In this document: positions 26,626-39,082 of the stretch, piece by piece
How positions within the stretch are numbered: position 1 is the first letter of the stretch
How the letters are laid out: every line of letters begins with the position of its first letter
Source: Baylisascaris procyonis
Lineage: Eukaryota; Nematoda; Chromadorea; Rhabditida; Ascarididae
Direction: 5' to 3'
DNA length: 64,000 nucleotides
Assembly: GCA_037389465.1 (NCBI GenBank)
Contig: JAZARR010000105.1
Span: 3,224,001 to 3,288,000, forward strand
Notes under the pieces: model-generated
Database searches by the model: none
What the model was told of the DNA's origin: nothing
Seen by the model: the letters and a program-made list of their open reading frames with translations, nothing else
Translations under genes and position numbers: made by a program

Positions 26626-29600
26626 CCAACACTTTCATGCCAAAAAGCACTAAATCCTCAAAACCATCATATTACGTGATCTGTTACGACGCCGTGATCT
26701 GTTGATCTAGAAGTGGCATCTAGTGGCGCAAAACCAAAATTCAACTCACGGCGAGGTTTAGAGGATTTTTTCGCTAACAAAAGTCGATTTCAGAAATATT
26801 TTGCCCTTTATTCACAAAAAAATTGTAAGTTTCTATCCTTTTCGGAGATACTTAATTAGTAACGACGCAAATTCAAATTCGCCCACATATAAACGTGTGA
26901 ATTCATGGAACAAATTTTCTAACAACAGAAATCCGAAAAGGCCCCTAGTGCCCGAAGAAGGCGATTTTTTGCAGTATATTTTTCACCCAAATGTAAACTG
27001 GAGGTTTGTCATTGAAAAATGAATAAATCATCATGTGAATAGTATTAACACTCGAATATTTGCTTGCAAAAATTCTACAATTCTATTCATCGACCGTTTA
27101 TCTGTGAAAAGCCTTAAGGGGCAACGAAATTGCCGCAGCTATATAATGCACGTATAGTTCGGCTCGTATGCGAGTACTAAAGCGACGCGGGAGCTCGGCG
27201 GCCGTCGATTGAGTTTGCAGTGAGCACATGAATTATTGAGCAGCCAGGCAGATGCAAGGGCGTCGTCTGTTGTGTACACGATTGCGTTCCATTTCCTTTT
27301 GCAGAGATCTTCAAAATTAGGGATATACCAATTCATTGAAGGCTTGATGCATGCGGCGCAAAGCAACATCCCTCCATTGACGCTGAATTTTGCCTTCATC
27401 CGCCTACAGTAACACTCTAATTTATTCGAATATTGCTTCATTTTCTTGGTGAATTTCAAATATCAATTAATCATCACTTACAAAAATAGCTTTAAGTACG
27501 TTGCTATATCCATGTTTGCATTTCAAGGCATTTTTACAAATTTGCATTTTTCACTTCTCAATGTTTCATATTCTCTTATATTGATGAAATGCTTCATTTA
27601 GATCTCAAAAAATTTTCGGTAGTCCAATATGAAAAGTGGATCCATGTCGATAAAAAGGTTTTTCTTCACAACAGTTTATGCATATTTTTAAGATACTTAA
27701 TAGTGAGCGTCACATCTATTGACATACCACACAAAATAATGACCTATTATAAAGTCAAAAAGTGTCCCTGTGATCACGCTGTTGCGATGAGAGTGACCTT
27801 CTAGCAGCACACGATTTAAATCAGTCTAAAAAAACATGGGACTGCTAACCAAATAATGAAATAAACCGACGAAAGCAAAGACGTTTCTCTTGTCTCATTT
27901 GATGATAGGAATAACATGGGAACGATGATGCATACATTTCTGGCTGCTCATAAAGCAGTCCTATTCGAAACAACATGCTGAAACGGACTTCAGTCCATTA
28001 TCCATCAATTAGACTACACATTTGCCTACACCTTTTGATAGTCGGAAAACTTGGAGACTCACTCTGCTCTACCACAATTTGCGCTTCACTAGATTCGCTT
28101 TGGAGAGGTGACGAACACTTCTGGAATTTTACGTCCATGATGACTTCATCAAAATTTATCCAGCTTTTCAATTTTTTGGCGCCTATTTAACGTTCTATTG
28201 CGAATAAATCCTTAAAAACGTGAACTCCGTTCCTGATTCTTCTTCGTTATCCTCCGAATCAAAAACAGAGAAAAACATCTTTACTCTTATGAATGAGGAT
28301 TAGCCAGGTAAACTGAACACAACGACAATTGGAAAAGAACGAAAATGAGCATTACCTTAAAGGGAAATTAGAGTGATCACTTTATGCAATTCTATGTAAT
28401 TAATATAAAACTTCCATTTTTAAATGAGAAATAATCTGCGCACAAATGAATTACTCATTGCACAAGCATCGAGCATAAACCATGAGCCGCAAAAGATTCG
28501 TTCATTTTTCGTTATGTGCCCTTTTATTATGACATTCTAGCATCATCACGTGTCTCTCCACTTGATTGACATGTGCCAGCAAGGCAATTTGAAATTCGCG
28601 TCTCCACCGTCATTGTGCTCATAATATAAAACTTCGTTGATAATGCACCTATGAGCGGAAATTTTCACCATTATGTGTGCGCATTTAATAGACGCATAGA
28701 AGCCAACTTAGAAAATATACAAATGTGGTTGCAAACCCATACTTTGGTTTAAGCTATGCTCATTCTTACAAACTTTATTAAACACATCGAAGCGCTCAAA
28801 TCATAACACAATTGAAAGCACCATCTCCCCCACAAATGATTAAAGTAGACAAAAATTTAGTCATAAATTGATAGCTTTCCTTAAAGTAGTCAATCTTTCT
28901 TCAGTTATGATACATCAAAATCGAGCAATTTCAAAATCCACTTTTCCGGCCATGAATTAAAAAATCTTGCGTACAGCGATAGCAACGAAAAGGATTTTCA
29001 AAAATCAGATTCGAAGGAAATTCTAAATGCTGGAATGGATTTGTTTTAGTTCATTTTACATTAATAAATGAGCAAATAAATAAATGATTTTATAAAACAT
29101 CTGAAAACCTTGTTCCTCCCAGTTTCTTTCCGATATTCCTGAAAATTTTCTGGAAAAGTCGACGTCAATTATTTAAGTCGGGGATATTCTTTTTCATAAA
29201 CAGAACTGCCTTTCAAGCAAACTATAGAAAATTTTCTCCATTCGCACTGACTCAACACGATATTAGTTACTCGGTCGCTTCTGTTGACGACGAGATTTTT
29301 CACCAAAAAGCCTTCGGCTCTCATTATACACATATGACTGAAAAAGGCCTTTTTTCCACGTATGACTTTCTTACACTGCTTTCTTCTTTTTTCCACATGT
29401 GGCTAAGAACGCGATGATAAATCCTAGAGCCACATTAAACCAAAAGCTTAAGCCGCCTGTCATATGTTTGTGACTCGGTGAAGAAAAGCATAAAAATAAA
29501 TCAACGCGCTGGCCGACCAAATTTATACCGGATCATACATATTATGCGCTCTACTTTCTCCTATTTCGTAGAAGAAACATATAATAGCATACAAAACAAC

Positions 29601-32600
29601 ATCGTACAGTGGAGCATTGAAGATTCTTTACGGCATCTAAATTTGTCAAAATAAGAAGTTTAAAGTTTACATAGAGAGGCGAATAACTCGCAAAATCAAT
29701 GAAGTCTTTCCTTCGACGGCGCCACATGATCACCTTGCCTTCCTCTCGCTCATAATGCACATCGAACCCTTTCTTGTATCATATACATATGAAGTATGTC
29801 CTATGTTTTTGGTTTGCTATAGGTTCTGCGCTAAACTATCTAAAATCTATTTTCCTATTATATCTGTGGTGATGAGGCAGAAATATGCCTCCAGCAAAAA
29901 AGTGCATCCTAGGAGACTGTGCCAGGAAAACTAAATATCACTCCAGATTTCCGGGAAAAACACAAAACAACAAAGCAAATCATCAAAAGGTCCACAACAC
30001 CTCACACCCTTCATTCCAAAGTCTTAGAACACAAATTCTATAAGCAAAGCCGGAATTCCGTTGCACTACCAGTGCTTAGCCGTTCTATGAAACGTAAAGA
30101 CGGAGAAGAAAGTAGGCTTTTGAAGCGAACTTCCCATAATTGCTATAATTCAATGAAAATTTTTCCAGTATTTGGCTGTTATGCAATGGATATGTTCATA
30201 TCCTTTTATTCCCTATTAACTGGGATTCCAGTAATCACTACAGTCGTTCGCGTAGTGCTGCAGTGATTGCTGCAGTCCCTAATGCATATCATTCTTGTAC
30301 TTGCTACACTCTCTTCTATCTATCACTCTATTAACTGATACAGTCTTACTCTTGGTCAATCTAATAAATATTACTCTTCCTACCTACTGCCACTGAAATG
30401 ATAACTACACTCTTTAATCTTTATTATTCTTTCATATAGTGAGATACTTTTTGTTGCTTGCGAAAGGTTTGTTATTTAATCGTATGGATTATGTCCTAGT
30501 ATTGTTGTGGAAGTGAAAGTGGATCAGAGATTTTTAAGTGCATTAACGCAATCATTCAAAGCGTTGAGCGGACATCAGATGCAGTTATTTACTGCACATC
30601 ACTAACAATGAATATAAAACACGGAGCTTATGCGTATTTATATGGGGGCTTAAGATAGGGGTTTATATCCAAAAATAATCACCTTTATTATATGAACGTT
30701 CTCACACCTAAATCCTTCTAAAATCTAAGAGAACGCAATTGTAGCATCGATGATTGAAGGCCGATAATCTAATGCATCACATTTTTGCCAAGTTAATGCG
30801 CGTCGATGCACCGGATTAGCATCTCAGATGTGCCCGTCAACAAAATCTCGTTGCTATTGTCCTTTGCATTGAGAACACTACTGCAAGCCTACCTTTCTTT
30901 TTCTTTCGCAACACTTCAAATATGACCCATTGTAAACTGTGACCGGTAAAACACTTATCGAATAGCAAGCTACCTTAAATTTAGTAATTATGGGCATATG
31001 CATCAAATTTAATTCCACTAAAATATATCGTACCAAGTTTGTTGAACAAGGCCGAAAGGATTTTCAGGAAAATTTCTAAATGCAAATTACAAATAAAAAA
31101 TTCAAAATTATGTAGATGTACTGAAAATCGAATGCGAAAATTCGAGTGCAACCTCCTGTAGTTCATTGCGACGAGTGAAATATCAATTCATCAAGAGATA
31201 CGGTATAATGATTTCCATTCAGCATATTTACTGCAATTGAAGCAGCGAGATTTTTTAACTAAGTGGAATTTTATGCTTTAATAAAATATTTCCGGCATGA
31301 AATTCTTTAATATTTCGAGTTCCTTAATATTTGAAGATATCGCAAATTAAGCGCTGATTTTTTTTTCAATGATTAGCATCACCTTATCGTTTCTGTGAAG
31401 TGAATATTTTCATACTGATAGGCTGATTTACTACACGAAAGGAGGCTTATTTGGAATAGAGATATGTGTTACTTCATGCGTTTCAAGCATGCTTACAAGA
31501 TAACTAATCGGCAATAGGCAAATAGGATAGGATCAAGGCAAATAGAATTATTGGCCTTCATGAGTGCAGTTGCTTCACAGCAGTTCTTTTATAGATCAAC
31601 TCTTGTCCTAATGTACTTTCTTAAATATGCAAAAATGAGGTTAAGGGTGGATGAATTCATGAGGAATGAAGAGCCGAATTTGATGTGTGCAATACGTTAA
31701 ACATGAGACTAGATGCATAAGCGACGAATACAACCAATTATGTATGCTGTTTTGAATGGAAGCGTGCAATTAGAAGCATACTGATGCTTGCATAAATTGC
31801 ATTTGCAACATGTCGCATTGACTGTGATTGCCGATTCGAGTCTCAACAAACAAATCTTAGCTCTATAACACCTATCTACGCATGAATTTTGCTCGATTTT
31901 TTTAATGAAAAATCTTGAGCGATTACACAATCGGCGTTCTTTGAATATCTTTTGAACTATTCCAAATAATGGAATAATGACGTGGCATGATTGTTATTTG
32001 TATGGATTTTAGCCTCTCAGCTCCACCGGATATTAGACTCACTTTAAATGTCAGTTCCTAAACTTCATGCGAAAAAAGTGATATTTATGAGTAGCGCAAT
32101 CCAACTCAAATTCTCTCTTATCTCTCTCTACAGTTCATACCACCTACGCAGGAAATTATCTCAAGGAAAACGTGCACATTATTTCTTTGCTTTAACGCTA
32201 CGTTATACTCTAGGAGTATGCTTTTGATTCAGTGCATGATAGGACCTATAGTCACGAAACAAAGCGAAAATATTGACTTAGAATACTCGTGACTCAAATC
32301 TACGATTAAATCATTTGCAGACTCTCGAAAAGCAAAGCTGAAATCAAATCGTGGAAGGGTTTGAGAATTTTTTACACCCTTTAGACTGAGACTTTAGTTG
32401 ACGAGGGTTAGCAAAAGACAGGAGCTGGAGTGCGAAGATTGATGAGGGAGCTGATTGCCACTGTGAAGACAAAAGCGACATGCATGAGATGTTCGAAGCT
32501 CTGTGGTGAATGAAAATCATCTTACGCTGGGTCAGCTTCACTATAATCATATTAAATGCGACTCATATTGACGAGCGGATTATTAATGTCATTTGTGAAG

Positions 32601-33143
32601 TAAAATTTTGAGGTCTTTAGAATGATTCGTAGATAGGTAGTCATCACCAAACTTCATCCGCACCTTAATTCACATTAGAATACTTCGTCATAAAAATTCA
32701 CTTCACCTCCTTTTACTACGCTAAACAATTGACTATTAATTGTTGTCACTTCCATTGTTCCGTCTATTTTTATAGGATTTTTCCATAAATCATTGATAAA
32801 CCTTAGTACAACTGTCACTGAAAATAATGATAGCGTACTGCGTTTATTCGATTGCCTTTGTTTTTGTTGCGGCGATTTGTATGGCTGCTTTGAGTTGGAT
32901 TAATTTCAAATTTAGATTTTATGCAAGAATTTCAATAACATTGAACTGCTGCAGTTGTTATTATTTTATGAGCGAGCACAAAGGACCTTTTCAGCAACAT
33001 TGAAACACAGCTTAAACTCAGATTCTATTTAGTTACATTTCATTTTATTTGTCGGTCCACTTTAATTATCAGTATTTGTGACCTATTTCCGTCACTCGTC
33101 GTATCTGTGCATGAAGACAACCCCTCTAGGTCCTAGGCTAACT

Positions 33144-33221
33144 ATGATTTCCGTCTGCACAATGGGTCCGTTGTGGAGGCCTTCTGTGTCTGATTTCAAA
33201 TGCTTTTCGGTTCACACCCAG
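33144..33221 (+). CDS. Candidate first exon, plus strand
   Basis: ATG opens 26 codons (MISVCTMGPLWRPSVSDF...) that end at a donor CAG/GTAGGT. No following exon or family was recognised, so this could be chance. Confidence 0.12.
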
Positions 33222-33822
33222 GTAGGTGAGTTTTTGCTTGTGAAGTTCTAATAACGACATATATGATTCATTTAGTTTTTTTTTTTGCTCGCATCTCAAG
33301 TACCCGAATGAGCGTGGGTTCTTATGAGCTTTCCTTCAGCTTCCTGTTTCGCATTAACAAAATCTCATCCACAAGTTTTGCATTAATGTTTGTCTTTGGC
33401 AGCATCGTAATAGTACTTCCTTTATTCCCTCGCATCCCCACACTCCTTCATCTTTGCGACTCCTGCTCGAAGATGAGCGAGTTCAACTTTCTATGATTTA
33501 CCAACTCTTACCTCCATTTTAAACTCGTTTCGCAGTCACACATTTTCGCATAGAAGTTGATCTTCGGCCGGATTTAGTCGAGAACCACCAAAGAATATAC
33601 CGGCTCGACCACAGCTCAACAGTCAACACTGTGACCACATCAAGTACCGCAAATGTCACTTCACAAGCAGCCGTTTACTACCTCATACGTAACTATACAA
33701 CCCATTGTCTGCAACACACAACCCACTATTCATCTCCTTATACTTAACCCTACAATACAGTCCTACCAATTCCAAACATAGAGAAAATTTAGGTAATCAA
33801 ATCTCCCAATGAATTACGGAAA

Positions 33823-34411
33823 TTAATTAGGCGAGGAAATTTGGTGTGTTAAAACATAGCTAAGTTTAAAACTCTGTTTGAAACCAGAGGTTCCCAGAAT
33901 CAGATATGGCACAACAGAAGACGTGGAAAATGAGATGTGTAAACGTGGTAGCACGAAGCGTTGGCTAAATGAAATGTGCGTCTCCTGATGAGAAATTGGG
34001 ATCCTAGCTTCGTCTGAGGCACACTCGTGGGAATAATCAAGAGCTATATTAATCGGGTCGGCGGTGGTATCATCCTCACAACGGGACACTTCCCGGCACT
34101 GACTCTTGTCGCGACAATTTGCGCCATCCGAACCGTTTGACTTTAGGCGCGGACAAGGGCGCCATCAACGTTCTAGCTTTGGTTAGGAATAATTTCGTAT
34201 TTTCCCGCGCAGACAAATATGCTGTGAGTTTGCGTTTGCGACAGGAAAGTGCACTGCGAGTGAAAATAAGAGAAAATATAAAAAAGTCCTCCAACCCTGA
34301 CATCGACCTTGGCTTTGCTTTTTCGCTCTCAGTGATGCTAAATGAACTTCTCAACACAATGGCGTTGCTTTTATTGAAATCGCCATCCGCTGACATCATA
34401 TAAAAGTGCAC
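33823..34411 (-). other. GC-rich island with two overlapping minus-strand open frames
   Basis: Minus frames of 111 codons (34411-34076) and 88 codons (34089-33823) overlap in different phases. The segment is richer in G+C than its flanks and contains a perfect palindrome TTGTCGCGACAA near 34107-34118. It may be a repeat or a decayed coding copy; I do not recognise the protein. Confidence 0.3.
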
Positions 34412-37400
34412 ATTCGATGTTGATAATACCAGTTGTGCTTGTGGAATATGAATATAAATTCAACGCAAAACATAAAGGGATGAAAAGCTGTTGTTTGCAA
34501 CTTGCAGCAATGAAAAGATAATAATATTCATAGAGATATAAATTCATTTTGTGAAGGGTTGAAATAATCGCAGTGCACTTTCCTACCGACAATACGAAGT
34601 TTGTCTGCACGAGAAAATACTGAGTTATCTCTTCTACAGAGCTGAAGTGCTTATCCTCACAACAAAATATCAAGTTGTTGCGTCACCGGAACGGAAATTC
34701 TGAAGGCGCATTCGTGCGTATATTGAATTCGCTTCTGCCTTGTTTAGCAGCTGCAGCTTCAAATGTGTTTATAAGAACTTAATGCAAAAGCTATCGCTAT
34801 GTGATGAACTTTTGTTGTGTGCTTCAAATATTATCAATCGCTTTTCATGTGTTCAATGTCGGCATATCGATTGTAGTCGTTGTTTTTATGGGTGCTTTTT
34901 ATGCACATTGATGAGCCGAAAAGGGAGCGAAACCTCTTGGATAGCATCAAAAGCGTTGAATAATGCCGACATACGGGCACATTGTCTAAAGGAGCTTATG
35001 TTTGCGGGCGTCATTCAACCAACTTGCGCATTCATGAGAGACATGTTACGCAAATGTGCATACGCAATAAGCAGCATAGTGTTGGTTTAGCGTTTCTTTT
35101 TGCGGGATACATCTTAACACGCATCTTAAGCTTATTTCTCGAACTTCTTGCAATGCACCATTTCAACAACCCAAATTACTAACAAGTAATACTCTGATAT
35201 GCTAGAGCAGTAAAAAATGCATATGTGCATAACTGTTTGACTCTGACAGCAGGTGAAATAAATACTTTCGGGCGTCAATGGACAAGTTGCAAAGTGATGA
35301 ACCATTAAAATGCCTATCTTCAGGCATCATGCAAATCTTGATTTTCAAAATTGCGTTGAAAAAACGTTTGTATTTAAGCGTATTTGTGATGGTGTGTGTG
35401 TATAACGCTAGTGAAAGCCCAGTTTCTTAGAGGCAATTTTTTGACTCGACAATACGTTAGACAGCAGAAAAAAATACTTTTGTAAATTTTATATGCATAG
35501 ATGGCCAAAATCACGCGTTCATTCTCGCTTCCTTCCCCACGTTCATTGTGCTGTTTTGTTTCTTCACTGCCTATTAATTTCTATTGTTTTCGCAAAAATC
35601 ACCGCTTAAGTGGCGTCAAATTTCAAGAAATTCGCTCCTGTCAGTGTTGTAAAAATTTCTATCTAGAAAAAAAATTTTCGAGGTAAGCTTTTTAAGGCAA
35701 AATATTTTAGATGCTTTCGTAAACAAAACAACAAACCAAGCTTAAGTTAACCGAATAAACCAAGCAACAACATTTATCTCATATTGAAAATTTCCCATTG
35801 AAAAATTTTACAAAACAACGATTGTTTAAAAAATTAGGGCAAGCAAATTGAGTGGGGAATTTTTTTAAACATTGCAGCTTTTTGTCAAAAATCTCAACTA
35901 AGTACCACCGCTACATTCATGAGAATTGTTTAGTTTAGTTTAGAAGAAAATATTGCATCGTATACACCGCTTGCTTAACAAGTTGTGACGAGCGAAGCGT
36001 GCTAAGAATTTTTTCCAAACCCATTCAGCCACTTCTGTAAGTTTACGGCCTTAGCGATTTACTTCCGTTCATTCAACGCATATGTTTTTTTGCGCACGAC
36101 CCATAAAAGCGAAAGTGATAGAAATTTTAACGTATATCTGCAACACTGGATCAGCCTCAAACTAAATTTTGACTTGATTCATCTTTTTGTGGATGAATTG
36201 AGCCAAAATTTTTTTCCAATCTGGCTGATGGTGCTTGGCTCTAGCCGAATCGATAGTGTTCTTTGGCTCTCTGTCTTACAATCTACTGACGTTGGCTGGA
36301 CGATCTTTCCATTGCATAACTGAAGTTTGTAAAGTTTTCTATAATTCAGAAAAATGCACATTTGAATTGTTTAGTACGTAGATATGAATTGATTGTGCTT
36401 TTGCATTATAATTTAACCTATATAAAAATGTAGCTCATCAAGCGCTTTGAAATGCACTCTAATTGTAAGCATAATGCGCTCTCAATTACTCTCAATGGCA
36501 AAGCGGAGAGCACGTGAAGTGTTGTTAAAAAGCCACACAGCGGTGATTGCATACGTGAATATATAGTGGCGTTGTTCACGCTAGGGCGCATTTGTGAATT
36601 TACGACAATCATCCATCGGCTACAAGGTCAACCCACACTACCGCTCTATACTCTTATATTGCATCGCGGTAACAAAAAAAAAACGTGGAATATAACGAAG
36701 GGATGAAATTCTGGGCATAAATTGAGAAATAATCGTACTTCGAATATGGAAACTTAGAGAAGCTAGCAGAGAGTTTTACGTCGCAACGTCAATCTTAAAC
36801 AGCACTAAAGCACATCTGAAAGCATTTATAGGGACTACCTGCAGAAGACCCGTACAGACACTGGGTTCGTTCACGTGTTGCTGTTTTTTTTTTCTTTTCT
36901 TTTTAGAAAGGTGCTTCAGAGTGACTCAATCAATAAGCTGGTCTGTAGCTAATTGCATCGTACCAACTTGCTGCTCGTTTCAATGTCTCCTCTTGTCAGT
37001 TAACAGTTAATGTTGGAGAAGGACCATACAACGTTACAAATATGTTACAAATAAAATTTCTTACAGCGACTCAATTCTCGGGTAATGACGGTAGCACATC
37101 GACTTTTTTCGCTAGTGATCATTGTTTTGAGTACATTCGATAGAATGGTCGGTCTTGTTTCCGCTCTACTTGCCTAAGGCAATGAGAGTCGTGCGCTTGC
37201 GTTTTTAAATACTATCTTGCAGGAAACAACATCACATCTTCCTGGCCTTATTCTCACAGCGATGCAATCTGCATACGTGTTGTTGATCCTGAACATGTTA
37301 TTGTGGGAAATAAGATAGGCTGGGTGCTCAGGACTGAACTTTCAGGAATATTGCTAACAAAAAACGGAATAACAAAATGCGACATTTGAGTGCAAAAATA

Positions 37401-38616
37401 GAAGTAGAAACCCTGATGAGTGAATTCAAAAGAAGCACGCGCTATAAATTTGATTCTTCGATTCGTCAGCAGGGATGACCAGCCATTTTCATTCACAAAG
37501 GTATCTGACAGCATCTTCTGACCGTTTTTATGTGCATATGTATTTGTATGGTTTTTCCAACGTAAAATAAGGACGCTTGTTTGGCATCCCATTCTCCTAG
37601 AGTTTCTCACATGAATAAACTAGGATAACTGTTCCACTTTTTCGTTGATGAGAAGAAGGTATCTCGGATCGTTGACTTAACCAAAAAGTTAGTGCTTCCA
37701 TATACACATATACGTCGCTTGTAGTACTTTAAAGAGGACTTACAAATCTCCTCAAAAACGTGATCGCAATCAGCCCACTTTGACAAGGAAAAAACGTCTA
37801 GGTATCCTTTGCAAAAATTTTGAGTAATTTTGGGGCTACTCTATCTGGTGTAATACATTCACTAGTAGTCTCTCCAATAAACACACCACAGTTTTCTTCT
37901 TTAAGAAAAAAAACGAGCAACTGGAAAGAGGGAGCTTTTACTTTGGCTAAGCCACACACCTAACATAAGGCACCCGAGGTATCGCGAAAATCGTGAAACC
38001 ATGTTGAACCTAAAAGTTCTCAATCAAGAGTTCCAAAAAAGGCTAGAGTGCCTGCTTATGGCAATACGGTATTTCCACGTAAATTTGCAATGGGCAAGCA
38101 CGTGGCCTCATCAGCACTTATGGAGATTATCTTGAGAAATGTCAATCAAAATAGGTTTCTGGTGGCAAGATTGATCGCAGTTTACGAAAGCGCTCAGATC
38201 AATTAATGAGATAGCGCACTTAAATGGTTTAAAAAAAAAACCTGGGAGGTGTGAACTACAGTCGATTCCCAAATTTTGACACTTTCATTTGATCTCGGTG
38301 GCGATAAGGATCGCTTCCCAGATTAGTGGATTCTCGTCCTGAGAGGTACGCGCAGTGGGAGGTTACATATTTTTCCTGAATAACATTTACTATTTTGAGC
38401 AAAATTTTGCAAAGTGATTATGAAAATTTGAAGCAATGCAAATACTCTTTATGACAATCACAGGAATTTTCATCCATTTACGCCTATTCCAAATGACTGC
38501 CATATAAGTGGACAATTGAGTTTTTCATTTCCTCAACGTTAAGTGCGGTGATTCACTAAGACTTTTCTTGAGTACTTTTGAATCAAACTGATAGTTTGAA
38601 AGTTCGCTTCAATTGA

Positions 38617-39082
38617 GTGGAAAATATTTGCTTTCAAAACATTTGCTGCCTACGCGATGCCAGCGTTCATTGGGTGCGAATTGTCTTCTGCATGCGCTAT
38701 TATGCGCTGCACAGTGCACATTTCTTGCGACAGATATCACCATCGGATAGAAGAGGGCAACGAGGTGAGCGATTGGAGGGGAGGGGTGTTATCAAGATTG
38801 ATTTTTAGAGATGAGACAAAAATATAATTGCAGAGTTGTTTAACGACAGAAAAATAATAAATATGTATGTGTGGAAAGATAATTGTATAGTTGCGTTTCA
38901 GGGGATGCACTTTGCATACGACCACCAACCATCGAGAGATTCAGCATAATTAATGGAGACTTACAACTGAGAGGGGGGTATAAGCTGAGGCATGCAACGA
39001 GAGCAGTGGAGATTATCGAACACATCTCCCTGTACCTCCCCAACTTCCCTCCATCTGCGAGGAAGTCACACTACAGGATTAG
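38617..39082 (+). CDS. Candidate two-exon fragment of an unidentified gene
   Basis: An open segment ending at 38764 (donor GAG/GTGAGC) and one at 38902-39082 (acceptor GTTTCAG, donor TTAG/GTAGCT) join in phase across a 137-bp intron. The joined frame is about 110 codons, including RYYALHSAHFLRQISPSD then PPTIERFSIINGDLQL and RAVEIIEHISLYLPNFPP. Possible next exons at 39195-39266 or 39241-39266 (donor GTAAGA) also fit the phase. No ATG start is seen, and no family is recognised. The opposite strand also has open frames here, so this is weak. Confidence 0.22.

Larger units (their letters stand above)
24715..38616. other. No recognised gene
   Basis: Long AT-rich stretch. A 106-codon minus frame (27459-27139) in GC-richer DNA is Cys-containing but unidentified. 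A + segment from an acceptor near 37221 stays open for about 55 codons to a TGA near 37390, with AATAAA at 37614. These remain unassigned. Confidence 0.45.

Noticed and set aside
34964..35045. C2H2 zinc-finger-like string (VCGRHSTNLRIHERH)
   Set aside because: It lacks the second Cys and the conserved Phe, and is flanked by stops, so chance is more likely.
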